From positions 2,368,501-2,432,500 of the forward strand of contig JAPWGK010000001.1 in the NCBI GenBank assembly GCA_029641185.1: a stretch of DNA of 64,000 nt, in the 5' to 3' direction. The notes under the pieces were generated by a model. It searched no databases. It was not told the DNA's origin and worked only from the letters and a program-made list of their open reading frames with translations. Origin of the DNA: Pseudofabraea citricarpa. Taxonomy: Eukaryota; Ascomycota; Leotiomycetes; Helotiales; Dermateaceae. The position numbers and the translations under genes were made by a program. Below, piece by piece: positions 34,566-44,733 of the stretch. Numbering within the stretch: the first letter of the stretch is position 1; every line of letters begins with the position of its first letter.

Positions 34566-35116
34566 TGAGGCATTGGGCAAAAGTATTCTCACGGACACGG
34601 TACCTCGACGCAGCTTCGACCTTTCTCTGCTTGGTTTGACCTTCGTGGTGTTAAAGTTTCCCGCGCGCTCGGAGGTTTAGATTCCCCTGATTCCGTCCGG
34701 GACAGCGCGCAAGGATCATCTCGATTGCAGCACGAGGAGCTCTACGTACCGTAGAGGAAACCGGACCCAAGCCTCTCGAACGAACACTATGGACGCGGCA
34801 TTTGTCCCGACGAAAATTGCAGTTACTCATATAATTAACCACAAATTTACGCTGGAGATTGGTTCATCTATTGCGAGCTTGGGCAAACCGATTCGCAATC
34901 TCATCATAGCTATCGTGGTGGTCAAGGGCCTGACGGATATTGTTCAGACACTTGTCCTCAGCCGTACGCGTGCGACGAGAGAAGACCCCCCCAAGTAGAC
35001 CACGTTTGCTCCTTTGCGCATCCTCCAATCTTTTGTATTTTCCCGCACGACTCTGGTAGTCTTTTTTGCTGCTATCTAGAGCTTGTCGAAAGCTTGAGCA
35101 GAAGTCAATTGTTGCA
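34566..35116. promoter_or_regulatory. Shared bidirectional promoter, ALG8 / L-type lectin
   Basis: 551 bp separate the ATGs of two divergently transcribed ER-pathway genes. No further gene is supported here (63-69 codon frames only). I see no unambiguous TATA box on either side. Confidence 0.55.
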
Positions 35117-36556
35117 ATGGTTTACTTAAGAGCTCCTCTGTCGTCCCTTGCGTCTGCGGCTCTCGTTGCAATCTCTCAAGCATCTTATCTTGCCAGTGAT
35201 CTCAGCTTCGGCCACAGTGGAAAGTCAGTATGCACTGCAGCTGCGTGCGGACACAGCTGACTCTTCTAGGATCTCGCCGAACCTTCGCGCAATTCCCCAT
35301 TTCCATCTTATCGGCGAGCCCAACTCGCCAGAAATCCTCTCCAACAAAGTCATCTTGACACCACCAGCGCCGGGCAACCAGCGAGGAGCAGTATGGTCAG
35401 ATCTGCCACTGCAGAACCGGGATTGGGTCGTTGATATCGACTTCCGTGCAACAGGACAGGAGAGGGGTGGAGGAAACTTCCAAGTGTGGTATGTGAAGGA
35501 AGGCCAGAAAGCCGTTGGCACCTCGAGTATATATACTGCTGGGAAATTCGACGGTCTAGCGCTTGTGATTGATCAGTATGCGGGCTCGGTACGTATTCTC
35601 ATGGTCATTCTTTGGAGACAACAGCTAATTGTTTGCAGGGTGGATATGTCCGCGGCTTCTTGAACGATGGCAACACAGAATACAAGTCGCATCACAGCGT
35701 AGACAGCCTTGCCTTTGGCCACTGCGAATACTCATACCGCAATCTTGGACGTCCCTCTAGGATACACATCAGACATGTCGGCAAAACATTCAGGGTTGAG
35801 ATTGACGGGAAGACTTGCTTCGAATCCTCCAAGATCAAGCTACCTTTGGGATATCATTTTGGAGTGTCAGCAGCCTCAGCAGAGAACCCTGACTCCTTTG
35901 AGATCTACGAATTCGTCACAACGACCGAAGAGCATACTCCTGAACATCATGATGTTGAAATACCTGGTCATCTCTCGGATGATACGTCCAAGACGCACGA
36001 ATCACTCCCATCTCATCAAGACACTCCAGGCTCAAACCAGGAGACTCCTAAAGGAGCCAACCATGGAGGAGATCTACCCTCTTTCAGCGACCCACCTGAG
36101 GTGCCAGCATCGGCGATATCCACTGACGCCCAGTTCGCCGATCTTCATAACCGTCTCCAAGCGATGATGAAGCACATCACCTTCCTCAGTCGTGACATTT
36201 TGGCCTATCAAAATTCCCAGAACCAGAAAACAGCTGAGCTGTCAAACCAGCTGACGCTGCTGTCTTCGTCATTGGACAAGTTGGACTATCTGAAAGGCAT
36301 GGAGAAGAAGATCGACCATATAACCTTTGACGTGAAGCAGACCAAGAGTGACTTGCACAACGCCCTAGACAAACACGTGGCCGGGCTTCGGACAGCCGTC
36401 GGCGACCATCACGAGAATCTGATGGCCAACGTCGTCGCCAGTGCACCTAGCATTGTGGCGTACACGATCGTGGTGCTTGGAAGCCAGGGAGTATTGATCG
36501 TAGCCTATCTGCTCTACAAGCGGAGGAAGGCGAACGGGCCCAAGAAGTACTTGTAG
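35117..36556 (+). CDS. EMP47/ERGIC-53-like L-type lectin cargo receptor
   Basis: Three exons: 35117-35223, 35270-35588 and 35639-36556; 447 residues. A signal peptide (MVYLRAPLSSLASAALVAIS) is followed by the legume-type lectin fold, residues about 28-240: LSFGHSGKISPNLRAIPHFHLIG, GAVWSDLPLQNRDWVVDIDF, GLALVIDQY, then GGYVRGFLNDG joined across intron 2, and LGYHFGVSAAS. Then comes a Pro/Ser/His-rich linker, heptad-rich helices (about 325-410), one membrane segment (APSIVAYTIVVLGSQGVLIV) and a cytosolic tail KRRKANGPKKYL. The terminal KKYL is a dilysine COPI retrieval signal. Family knowledge: these lectins cycle between ER and Golgi and carry glycoproteins into COPII vesicles. It is divergent from ALG8, which builds the glycans such lectins read. 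I cannot separate Emp46/47 from related fungal members. Confidence 0.87.
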
Positions 36557-37270
36557 AGGAAACGGACGATGGGCGGGAGAGAGGCACGGAGGGATGGATG
36601 GAGGGACAGGCAGACAGACAGACACAGTTGGGTTGTAACATATGGGTTGGAGTACATGTGACAAGGGCGGCTTTTCCCAAAAAAAAAATTTAATACGTTT
36701 ATTAGCCTTGATCTGATAAGGTCAAGGGTCGTGTCGTGCATATGCCATTTCCATTTCGCATGTGTGGCTCGACTCGATGGTGCCGTGGGCGATAAGACAT
36801 CTCGAGTACGGTAGGGTGTGCTGGGCTGGGCCTCCTGCGCTTCTACGGTACGGTAGGTAGGTCAGAGCACAGTTACAGTCTCGCTGCGGCACTCCGCCAC
36901 AATATGTGGTCATGCTCGAGGGAGGCACTGGGCAGGCAGTCTGATCAAGATGCCGTTTGCTTCCCGCGAGGACGAAGGGAAGCAGATCAGCTGGCCCCTC
37001 GAGCAGAGCTAGGTAGTGAGTAGCTCGCTCGGTAGAGCAGGTAGAGTAGAGTGAAAAGAGAAGAAGAGCACAAGCACAAGCAAAGCACAAGCGAAGCATT
37101 CGCCCATTCCACTCTTTACCGTCTTTTCTCTTCTCCTCTTCAATAGCCAAAGCAGCTGCAAATCCCGGAATCGAATCGCCTGTGTCATGCATGTGTGCTG
37201 GACCACTGGTGCTGCTAAGTAGATATCGTGCATGCATGCATGCTGTAGGTAGGCGGCGTGTGGAGATCTC

Positions 37271-37320
37271 GGTGTCGGTGTTGGTGTTGGTGTCAATGTC
37301 AATGTCAATGTCAATGTCGG
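37271..37320. repeat. Hexanucleotide repeats (GTGTTG/GTCAAT)
   Basis: Tandem GGTGTT-type units pass into four GTCAAT units. Non-coding. Confidence 0.85.
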
Positions 37321-38899
37321 TGTCTGTCCGTCGTACGAGTATCCCGCGGCATTCTTGGATTCTTGCATTCTCGGATTCCTTGGTATGGCATGGCATGCTA
37401 TCTTATCTCCCTCACTCGCACCTTAACCGACCAACAAATCTAAATCCAAATAGACTTCCCATGCCAAGCAGAAGCTGATTCCCAATACCCTCTCTCCCTC
37501 TCTCCCTTGGCCTGCCGTACCCTACCCTGCCGTGCCCTGCCCTGCCCTGCCACCTTTGCCCCTCCAAACAAACCCCCCCCCCAAAAAGAAACGTAAGCTC
37601 GCTCACTCGAGGCCTCCTCAGCTCATGTGCAGGATGCCAGGAACAGAGACAGAAACGTCGCGTGCTAAAATCGTACTCGCTACGGAAGCATCGTACCGCC
37701 AAACGATATGATCTGGTATCATTGGTTTGCTGGTGCTGTATGGCGCCCGTCGGACGAGATCCGAAAGTCAAAGTCCAAAGTCAAAAAGCTCACTCGGTTT
37801 GGCCTTTTTTCTCGTGTCTCTCCTTTTTTTCTTCGACTGTTCGTTCACCGTTCACCGTTCACCGTTTACCCTGCGAGTGCTCGAGTGGCCAGGCCAGCTA
37901 CTGTACTGTCGCTAGCTAAGCTACCTAGCTAGGTTTTGACAGGCTGCAACTGCAACTGCATAGCATAGCATAGCATAGTACGGTGCGGTAAGGCAGTGGG
38001 TGAGTGGGTGGGTGTGTCTACCGCAGGGAAATGAGATACGGAAACTACTCTTAGCCCGCACCTTAACCAGTCGATCGGCTGGTTGGATGGACGGACGGCG
38101 GCGGTGCTGGTGGAAGAGAAAAGGAAAAAGAAAGAAAAAGAAAGAAAAAAGGTACCGGAGAGTAGACAAGACTCCTGATTCCTGAAAGGCTCAGAGAGGC
38201 CCCCGACCTCGACCAATCACCGGCCGCGCCATCGAGTCAGCAGCCCGGTGAGACGCTAAACCCAACCGGGCAAAGATCTAGAAATGTACAGGGCAGGAGA
38301 AGGAGGAAAACGGACGGACCCTGAGACGACTCGAGGTCCCTGCATATTTGCCATTTGTTTTTTTTAGGTGTGGCTTGCTCATACTACCTACAGTACATCG
38401 TAAATATAAGGTGGTAGGGTTAGATGTAGATGCAAGAGCAAGACCAACCGAGAACCATTTCTTTATTTTCATTTTCTTAATAGCCCTTGATGCCCCTAAG
38501 AGAGAGCCCTTGAAAGACATGGGCATAGGTAGTCTAGCATACATACAAAAAAAAAAAAAAAAGAAAACGCTCGCAGGATAAGCATCGGAAGCTAAGAGTC
38601 GAGGGCTAAGCGAGCTAAGCTCCATTATTTCACATTTCACATTTCACATGTGATTCAGATTGCAGTTCAACAAAATCCAATTCTCCTTTTTTTTCTTCTC
38701 TTGGGTTTTTTTTGATGCTGCTGCCATGGGAAGTCCCCTACCCGCCCGCACGAGTGTGAAACCTCTTGGCTCCATGGTCGGTCAAGCAATAATTAATGGG
38801 GTCCCAAGGTCCAAGGTCCTAGGGTCCCAGCCTTCCAGGGTCGCAGGATCCATTTCATGCTTTGCTGACCTTTCCACGAATCCAGTCTGATCTGACACG

Positions 38900-38927
38900 A
38901 GTGAGTGAGTGAGTGAGTGAGTGAGTG
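38900..38927. repeat. Tetranucleotide repeat (GTGA)n
   Basis: About seven tandem GTGA units in the desaturase upstream region. Confidence 0.85.
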
Positions 38928-39243
38928 TTGGTGCGGGAGGTGAGGCTGATTGATCATTCTGGCCGTTTGTTTCTGCACATGAGATTAGATTTCTTAGGGG
39001 GGCATTTTGGATTTTTTTCGCTCCCGTTGCTAGTTGGGGGAAACTACTTTCTTGATGCTTTGAGCCGTGGAAGCTTGCGTCGTGGTAATCGGTCGCCTGG
39101 GCCCAGCCAAGCTTGTCTTGTTAAGGGACATCTGGCCTGGCCTGGGTTTTCCGTTTTTTAAAGTGCCTCGTCTCGTCTCGTCTGCTCTCGTTTCCTGGAC
39201 CATGCCACCACCACCATGCCACTACACTACCACCGCCATCTCT

Positions 39244-39281
39244 ACCACCACCACCACCACCACCACCACCACCACCACCAC
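39244..39281. repeat. Trinucleotide repeat (ACC)n
   Basis: About twelve tandem ACC units, flanked by imperfect copies, about 110-150 nt before the TATA-like box of the desaturase. Confidence 0.9.
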
Positions 39282-39390
39282 AACCACCAACCAGCACCAC
39301 ATGGTCCGTGTCCCGCAAAAGGGTTGAGGAAATCTATGGAGACACATGGGCTCTTGGAACCACACTTGACCGCTCGGGTCCAGTGCTCAA

Positions 39391-39397
39391 TATAAAG
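39391..39397 (+). promoter_or_regulatory. TATA box of the delta-12 desaturase gene
   Basis: TATAAAG 175 nt before the ATG, followed by a CT-rich leader typical of strongly expressed fungal genes. Confidence 0.55.
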
Positions 39398-39571
39398 GGA
39401 TACTCCCTTTATCTGTCCCTTCCCCCACACTCCTTTCGACCTTTGACCTGCGACTCTCGACCAGCGACCTCTCTCCTTTCCCTGTTCTCCTTCCTCTCCC
39501 AATTATCTACTTCTCAATCTCCCTCACGAATTGATTTTGTGTGTGCGCCAATTTGAGACGTAGACAGAAGG

Positions 39572-41015
39572 ATGGCTCCAGCAACCCGAGCTGCCTCGGC
39601 GGCAGAAACCCCCAAGGAGGCTCAACATCTCGACCTCAATGGCAATGTCTTCGAATTGCCCAACTACACCATGAAGCAGATTCACGATGCTATCCCCGCA
39701 CACTGCTTCAAGCCCTCCACCCTCCGCAGCATGGCATATGTTGCGCGGGATGCTCTCTACTGCTCCACCCTCATGTACCTCGCCGTCAACTACATTCCTC
39801 TCCTCCCCAACCCAGCACTTCGATTTGCTGCTTGGATCGCATACACCACCGTCCAAGGTTTCGTCTTCACCGGTATCTGGATTTTGGCACACGAGTGCGG
39901 ACACGGTGCCTTCTCCACCTCCAAGAAGCTCAACCACTTCATGGGTCTCATCATGCACTCCTTCCTGCTGGTTCCTTTCCACAGCTGGAGACTCTCGCAT
40001 TCGCAACATCACAAGGCAACCGGTAACATCGAGAAGGATACCGCTTTCGTCCCACACAGCAGAGACACTTGGTTGGCACGCAACTTCGGAAAGAAGGCTG
40101 ACAAGAACCTGATTGAATTTGCCGAGCTCGCTGAGGATTCCCCCATCGCAACCCTCTGGCACTGCATTATCCACCAGCTCTTTGGATGGCCCGGATACCT
40201 GCTGTTCAACTTGACTGGACAATCGTACGGCGGAGCCAAGGGTGCTAAGATCTCCCACTTCTACTTTGGCGAGGACAGTGTTTTCTTCAAGAAGAACGAG
40301 CTCTCCCTCATCCTTCTCTCTGATATCGTCGTCGGACTCATGATCACCGCTCTCGTCGTCGCCGGCCAGATGTTTGGAAGCTGGAACGTCATCATCTTGT
40401 GGGGTGTCCCGTGGTTGTGGGTAAACAACTGGATTGGTAAGTTTCTCTTCAGTAGCGCTCGAGAATTATAGGACTAACATTTATCGAATAGTCGCAATCA
40501 CCTTCCTCCAACACACCGATGCCAGCATGCCCCATTATAACCAGAAGACCTGGACCTTCGCTCGTGGAGCCACTGCCACGATTGATCGCGATCTCGGATT
40601 CATCGACACCCATCTGTTCCACGACATCATCGGCACGCACGTCTGCCATCATCTCGTGTCGACGATCCCCTTCTACCACGCCGGCGAGGCCAGCATTGCC
40701 ATCCGCAAGGTCATGGGGCAGCACTACAAGGCCGATGTCAAGACCCCCTTCTGGACCGCCTTCTGGCGCAACCAGCGCACCTGCAAGTTCGTCGAGGAGA
40801 CCGAGGGCTGTGAGGGCTCGGGCGTCTTCTTCTTCCGCAACCTGTACAACCGCGATGGCGAGGTCCAGCCCAAGAAGCTGGCCGAGGGCGAGAAGAAAGT
40901 CGTCGAGGAGAAGCCCGTCACCAGCATGGCGACGGCCATGTCATCCGAGAAGGCCAAGCGGAGATTCAGCCAGTCTGCTCAGCTCCGCGCGAACCTGCCA
41001 CTCCTCGCCGAGTAG
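39572..41015 (+). CDS. Microsomal delta-12 (oleate) fatty acid desaturase
   Basis: Two exons: 39572-40436 and 40492-41015; 462 residues. It introduces the second double bond into oleate to give linoleate, in the ER membrane. The three histidine boxes that bind the di-iron centre are all present: HECGH (107-111), HSQHH (143-147) and HVCHH (338-342). Hydrophobic segments lie between boxes, and FELPNYTMKQIHDAIPAHCF at the N-terminus is typical of fungal FAD2/OdeA enzymes. The intron (GTAAGT donor, GAATAG acceptor) joins WVNNWI to VAITFLQHTD. The cytosolic C-terminus is long and charged (GEKKVVEEKP). Codon use is C-ending and GC-rich compared with most neighbours, suggesting high expression. A TATA box and CT-rich leader precede it. 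Delta-12 versus omega-3 assignment rests on overall resemblance, not on a diagnostic residue. Confidence 0.9.
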
Positions 41016-41280
41016 AGAGGTGCCATCTCCTCTGCACATAGATATACCCCTATCTGTCTGGCAAGCCTTTGTTTGATCGTTTTTGTTTTCCCGCTCTTGT
41101 TTTTTTGCATCGTTGGAGAAGGAGTTTTGTTTCCGCGTCTTGTTTATCATCGTCTCGGGATTTTTTGTTCTTTGGTCGCAGTATTATTACCCACCCCCTC
41201 TTCTCGGGGTGCCGCTCGTTTCGATGGGTCGGTCGGGACCAAAAACGCCCGATGGCGATTCTGGGAATAGAAAGGAAAGA

Positions 41281-41281
41281 G

Positions 41282-41312
<31 letters not shown>
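41281..41312. repeat. Tetranucleotide repeat (GAAA)n
   Basis: Seven to eight tandem GAAA units in the desaturase 3' region. Confidence 0.9.
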
Positions 41313-41591
41313 ATAGAGCGGTGGATGGGGGGAATGGCTGTCTTTTAACTTTTTTCCTTCTTGTTTCCTTCTTGTATTAGACATTGGGATTGGGCATGGC
41401 ATACATACTTATATACTAACCAAACCCGACCGACATAAAAGAGAGAGGAAGAGAGAGAGAGAGAGAGTTCAGCACTCGACTCATTCGTTGCATCATGATA
41501 TTAGACAGACAACAAGAGAGAGAGAGAAGAGAGAAAGAGAAAGAAAGAACATAGAAGAGTTTAGATACCACTATTGAAAATGAAAATCTTT

Positions 41592-41618
41592 CTACCTACC
41601 TACCTACCTACCTACCTA
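41592..41618. repeat. Tetranucleotide repeat (CTAC)n
   Basis: About six to seven tandem CTAC units, non-coding. Confidence 0.9.
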
Positions 41619-41822
41619 GGTTTTTGTGCACCTATGTATTGAAATGACTGAACCCTAGCAGAGTCGTTAAATTCGTGTCGGACAAAACCGTCGCGTCGTG
41701 AGTGAGGGAGGGGGTAATAAGTCAGTGAGGGAGGGGAAGGTTTAGGGAGTAGAAGAAAAAGAAGAAGAGAGGAAAAAAAGGTCGATGAGGGGACCTACCC
41801 TATAAGGAGATATATCCATCCG

Positions 41823-41856
41823 CCCCCCCCCCCCCCCCCCCCTCTCTCTCTCTCTC
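41823..41856. repeat. C20 homopolymer followed by (TC)7
   Basis: Twenty consecutive C, then seven TC units. Length is likely to vary between isolates and between sequencing reads. Confidence 0.9.
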
Positions 41857-42290
41857 ATGTCTGTCTCACGTCTCATGTACCGTAGGCCGTACACGTACTG
41901 TACGGAAGTACCACCGGTAGCTTACCTCCGTACAACACAGCAACGCAGCAACGCAGCGACACACCAATAGAAGAACAGGCGTTACAAGACGTTACATCAC
42001 ACATCACCTCACACGAAGAGAATCAGGTCATCATTACTATCATTGTTGCCATTATTGGATGTCACACGGTGCCCACTTCGTGCTGTACTAAAAAGAATGG
42101 CAAGTTGGCAAGATGGAAAGTCGCATCTGCATCTGCGTCTGCGTCTGCGTCGGGTGAGGAGAAGATCCGAATGTTCCGTTCGGAAGAGGGGTTATGACAG
42201 GAGGGGTAATGAGTTGGTGGGTACCTACAAGTAATGTAATGGGCACTGGTTGATTGATTGATTGGTTGGTTGATTGTATCTTTAGTAGTA

Positions 42291-42313
42291 CTGCTGCTGC
42301 TGCTGCTGCTGCT
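42291..42313. repeat. Trinucleotide repeat (CTG)n
   Basis: Seven to eight tandem CTG units in non-coding sequence downstream of VPS72. Confidence 0.9.
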
Positions 42314-42721
42314 TTGTATGGTCAACTAGGTAACTATCTAAGTAGGGGAGGGATGATTTAATGCAAATGTAGATACAGTAATATAGTACTGCGAAGGATG
42401 TGCGGATAGATGCAGACAGGCCAGGTCAGGACGGGACTGGATGAGATAGTAAAGTAAGTAGTACGGTGCTATCGCATCCCGAATATGTGTCTTGCCGTCC
42501 GTAGCTTACCTAGGGATCTATCTACAAAGAGCAAGAGTCACTTTCGCTGTCTTTTTGTCTTCCTATCTTTTACGGTCGGGTATCAATTGTGGTGGTTATT
42601 CTTCATCCTCGGTTTCTTCTTACAAGCCCTCTCCTCCCACTCTCTCTAATATATAAGGCTAAGTATACAAGCTGTTTCGTGCAATTCGTCATGTGAAGCG
42701 TTACGAATGTTTTCGTAAAGA

Positions 42722-44733
42722 TTACTTGGTCGTTTCAGTGGTCTTCAGACTCTGACTTTGGCCCTGACTCTGACTCTGACTCTCTTGATTCTGCTCTCCG
42801 GCTGCTTTGCTAACCTCGCCCAAGAATCGACTCGGGACTCCGCGCGCTGCATAAGTCCCTTGTCCTACATAGGCCCCCAAGAACTCGCTCCATCTATACT
42901 CGCCCCTCTTCAGCTTCTGGATCTCTTTATAAGCGTACGCATTACAGTACGCCAGCCCCGTTGATGGGTCACGGAATTTTGCTGGGTAGCTTGTGATGAC
43001 ACATGGTGTAGAAGCAGGTTCTATAAAAGGTTAGTCAAGACTTGTGAAGGTGATTCGAGAGACAAACTTTGCATCTTCGTAAATTTCTTGTTGAAGAGGA
43101 TCTGTGTTTGTACATTCTTATCCTTGATGGCTGTTTCATCAAAGTTGGAGAGGATGAGATAATTTCGAACTGTCTTCTCAATCACTGGAGGTGCTGGCGG
43201 AGGCGGAGGTGGAGCCGGTGTTGGTGTGGGTGGATGTGTAAATGGGATCTGTTTAGGCAGAGCTGATGGTAGATAAGGTGCGTGTGGTATTACAGGATTG
43301 TGATGAGATCCTGGAACCAGAGGAGGATGGAACCCGGTAAGGTGGTGACTTCCATCTACCATAGACGGTGTGGAGAATGGTGGGGGCGCAAGAAGAGGCC
43401 TTGGTGATGGACCGTTTGGTGGAGCAAGTTGAAAGCTCGGGAGTGGCACTGGAGGTGGTGCAGGCAGATATGAAGCTACATGACTAGGTGGAGGAGCTAC
43501 CGGATCTGGTGGTTGATCTGAGGGAGGTGCTGGACTTGATATTGATGGTGTGGTACTAGCTGCCTTTTCATTCTCAACGTGCACCGGAGGTGGCGTTGGA
43601 ACTTTGGTTGGAGTAGCTGTAGATATACTGGCCGCATCAGTGGTAGTAGATGGCGGTGGTGGTTTATCAGAGGTAGGATTATCTCCTCCGGGAGTTTTGC
43701 TCGCAGCAGCCGCTCCTGATGCAGGTGCATCATTCTTGACCTGGGTACTAGAAGGCTGTGATGTAGGTAATGGTAATAATGAAGCTACAGCTTCAGACCC
43801 AGCTTCCATCTCTGCAGCCTTTCTCTTCTTAGATGTTGTAACCTTCTCTTTTGGATCATCCAACGTGAGTAGCTTGCCAACTTGCTTCAGTCTTCCTCCG
43901 ACATATTCGCCCAGACCACTCCACCATGTAATAACAGGACCTTCCAAGTGTCGATTGCTGAGAGCTGCCAGCTTTTGCCTCTGCTCTTCTTCCCTGATCT
44001 GCTCGGCCTCCTCCCACCTACTCAAGCTTTTTGAGTTGCTCTTTTCGACTCGCGCCGCCTCTCTTAATCTATCCTCTTGTGTCATCGCAGGTTTCTTCAA
44101 AGCCTCTTTTCTCGCAGCTGCCTTTTCCATATTTGCGAGCTGTTTCAGCCTTTTCCTCTCTCGATCCACCATCTGCTCGTGCAGCTGCTCTTTGCTTTTC
44201 TGTGTAGTCCCTCTCGCGGACGCTCTCGTCGGCGCATCTTCTGGGGTCGGCAGCCATGATGCTCTTTCGGATTTCTTTTTCGGTCGTGGCAACGCTTCGG
44301 ACCCTGTTGGGTCTATCTTGACCCTCTTCTTGAAGATCTTGGGGATGCCATCATTGCCTTTGCGCTTTTTTGCCAACTTCTCAGCCTTGCTCTGTCGTTG
44401 TAACTCTTGTTCCCCCTCCAAATCATCCGCGCCCGCAGCTGGCCCTTTATCTTCGTCGTCATCGGATGAGTCCATCTGGACGTCGGACTGATCTGCCTCC
44501 TCATCCTCGAAACCTGCATCGTCCTCATCTGAGGCAAACAGTAGCTCGAGTTCATCATCGGGCTCCTCTGCCTGTATCAACGATTTCAGTCGGTTTCCGG
44601 CCGTCGAGCGCTTCTCTCGCCCTTTAGCGAGCCATTCAATCTGAACCTCATCGGGTTCACTGTCGCTGCTGGCTGTGGAATCTTGCTCCTCCTCGGTCCT
44701 CATGGGGGTGTCTTCGTCATCGCCGTCTGCCAT
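42722..44733 (-). CDS. VPS72: SWR1-complex subunit VPS72/SWC2 (YL1 family)
   Basis: Two exons on the minus strand: 44733-43068 and 43020-42722; 654 residues. The start MADGDDEDTPMRTEEEQDST is preferred over an in-frame ATG 37 codons upstream because family proteins start near the acidic patch. The YL1 N-terminal region has RSTAGNRLKSLI followed by a long Asp/Glu tract, the part that binds H2A.Z-H2B, then KKRKGNDGIPKIFKKRVKID and charged helices. A Pro-rich linker leads to VIEKTVRNYLILSNFD. Splicing out a 47-nt intron (GTTTGT donor) adds the YL1_C domain: PCVITSYPAKFRDPSTGLAY followed by CNAYAYKEIQKL. Family knowledge: it hands H2A.Z-H2B to SWR1 for exchange into nucleosomes. The C-terminal SQSQSQ is encoded by TGACTC-type repeats just before the stop. 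Confidence 0.9.

Larger units (their letters stand above)
36557..39390. other. Long microsatellite-rich gap upstream of the desaturase
   Basis: No supported gene in about 2.8 kb. It holds many simple repeats: GTGTTG/GTCAAT runs (37271-37320), AAAGA tracts near 38120-38150, a poly-A tract near 38546, GTGA repeats (38900-38927) and an ACC run (39244-39281). The frames listed by length, such as a 224-codon minus frame at 36722-37396, translate these repeats and are not credible. The right end is the desaturase promoter and leader. Confidence 0.6.
41016..42721. other. Microsatellite-rich gap downstream of the desaturase
   Basis: No supported gene. It holds GAAA repeats, GA runs, a CTAC repeat, a 20-base C homopolymer followed by TC repeats, TCTGCG repeats near 42125-42150 and a CTG run. 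The ends are the converging 3' UTRs of the desaturase (plus) and VPS72 (minus). Confidence 0.6.

Noticed and set aside
37001..37060. tRNA-like A box (TAGCTCGCTCGGTAGAGCA)
   Set aside because: No matching B box (GGTTCGA..CC) or foldable acceptor/T arms within 50-60 nt downstream; the sequence passes into AAGCACAAGC repeats.
36722..37396. 224-codon minus-strand frame with DIDIDIDTNTNTDT tract
   Set aside because: Translates a microsatellite and repeats; no conserved features.
43550..44491. 313-codon plus-strand frame
   Set aside because: Antisense shadow of VPS72.
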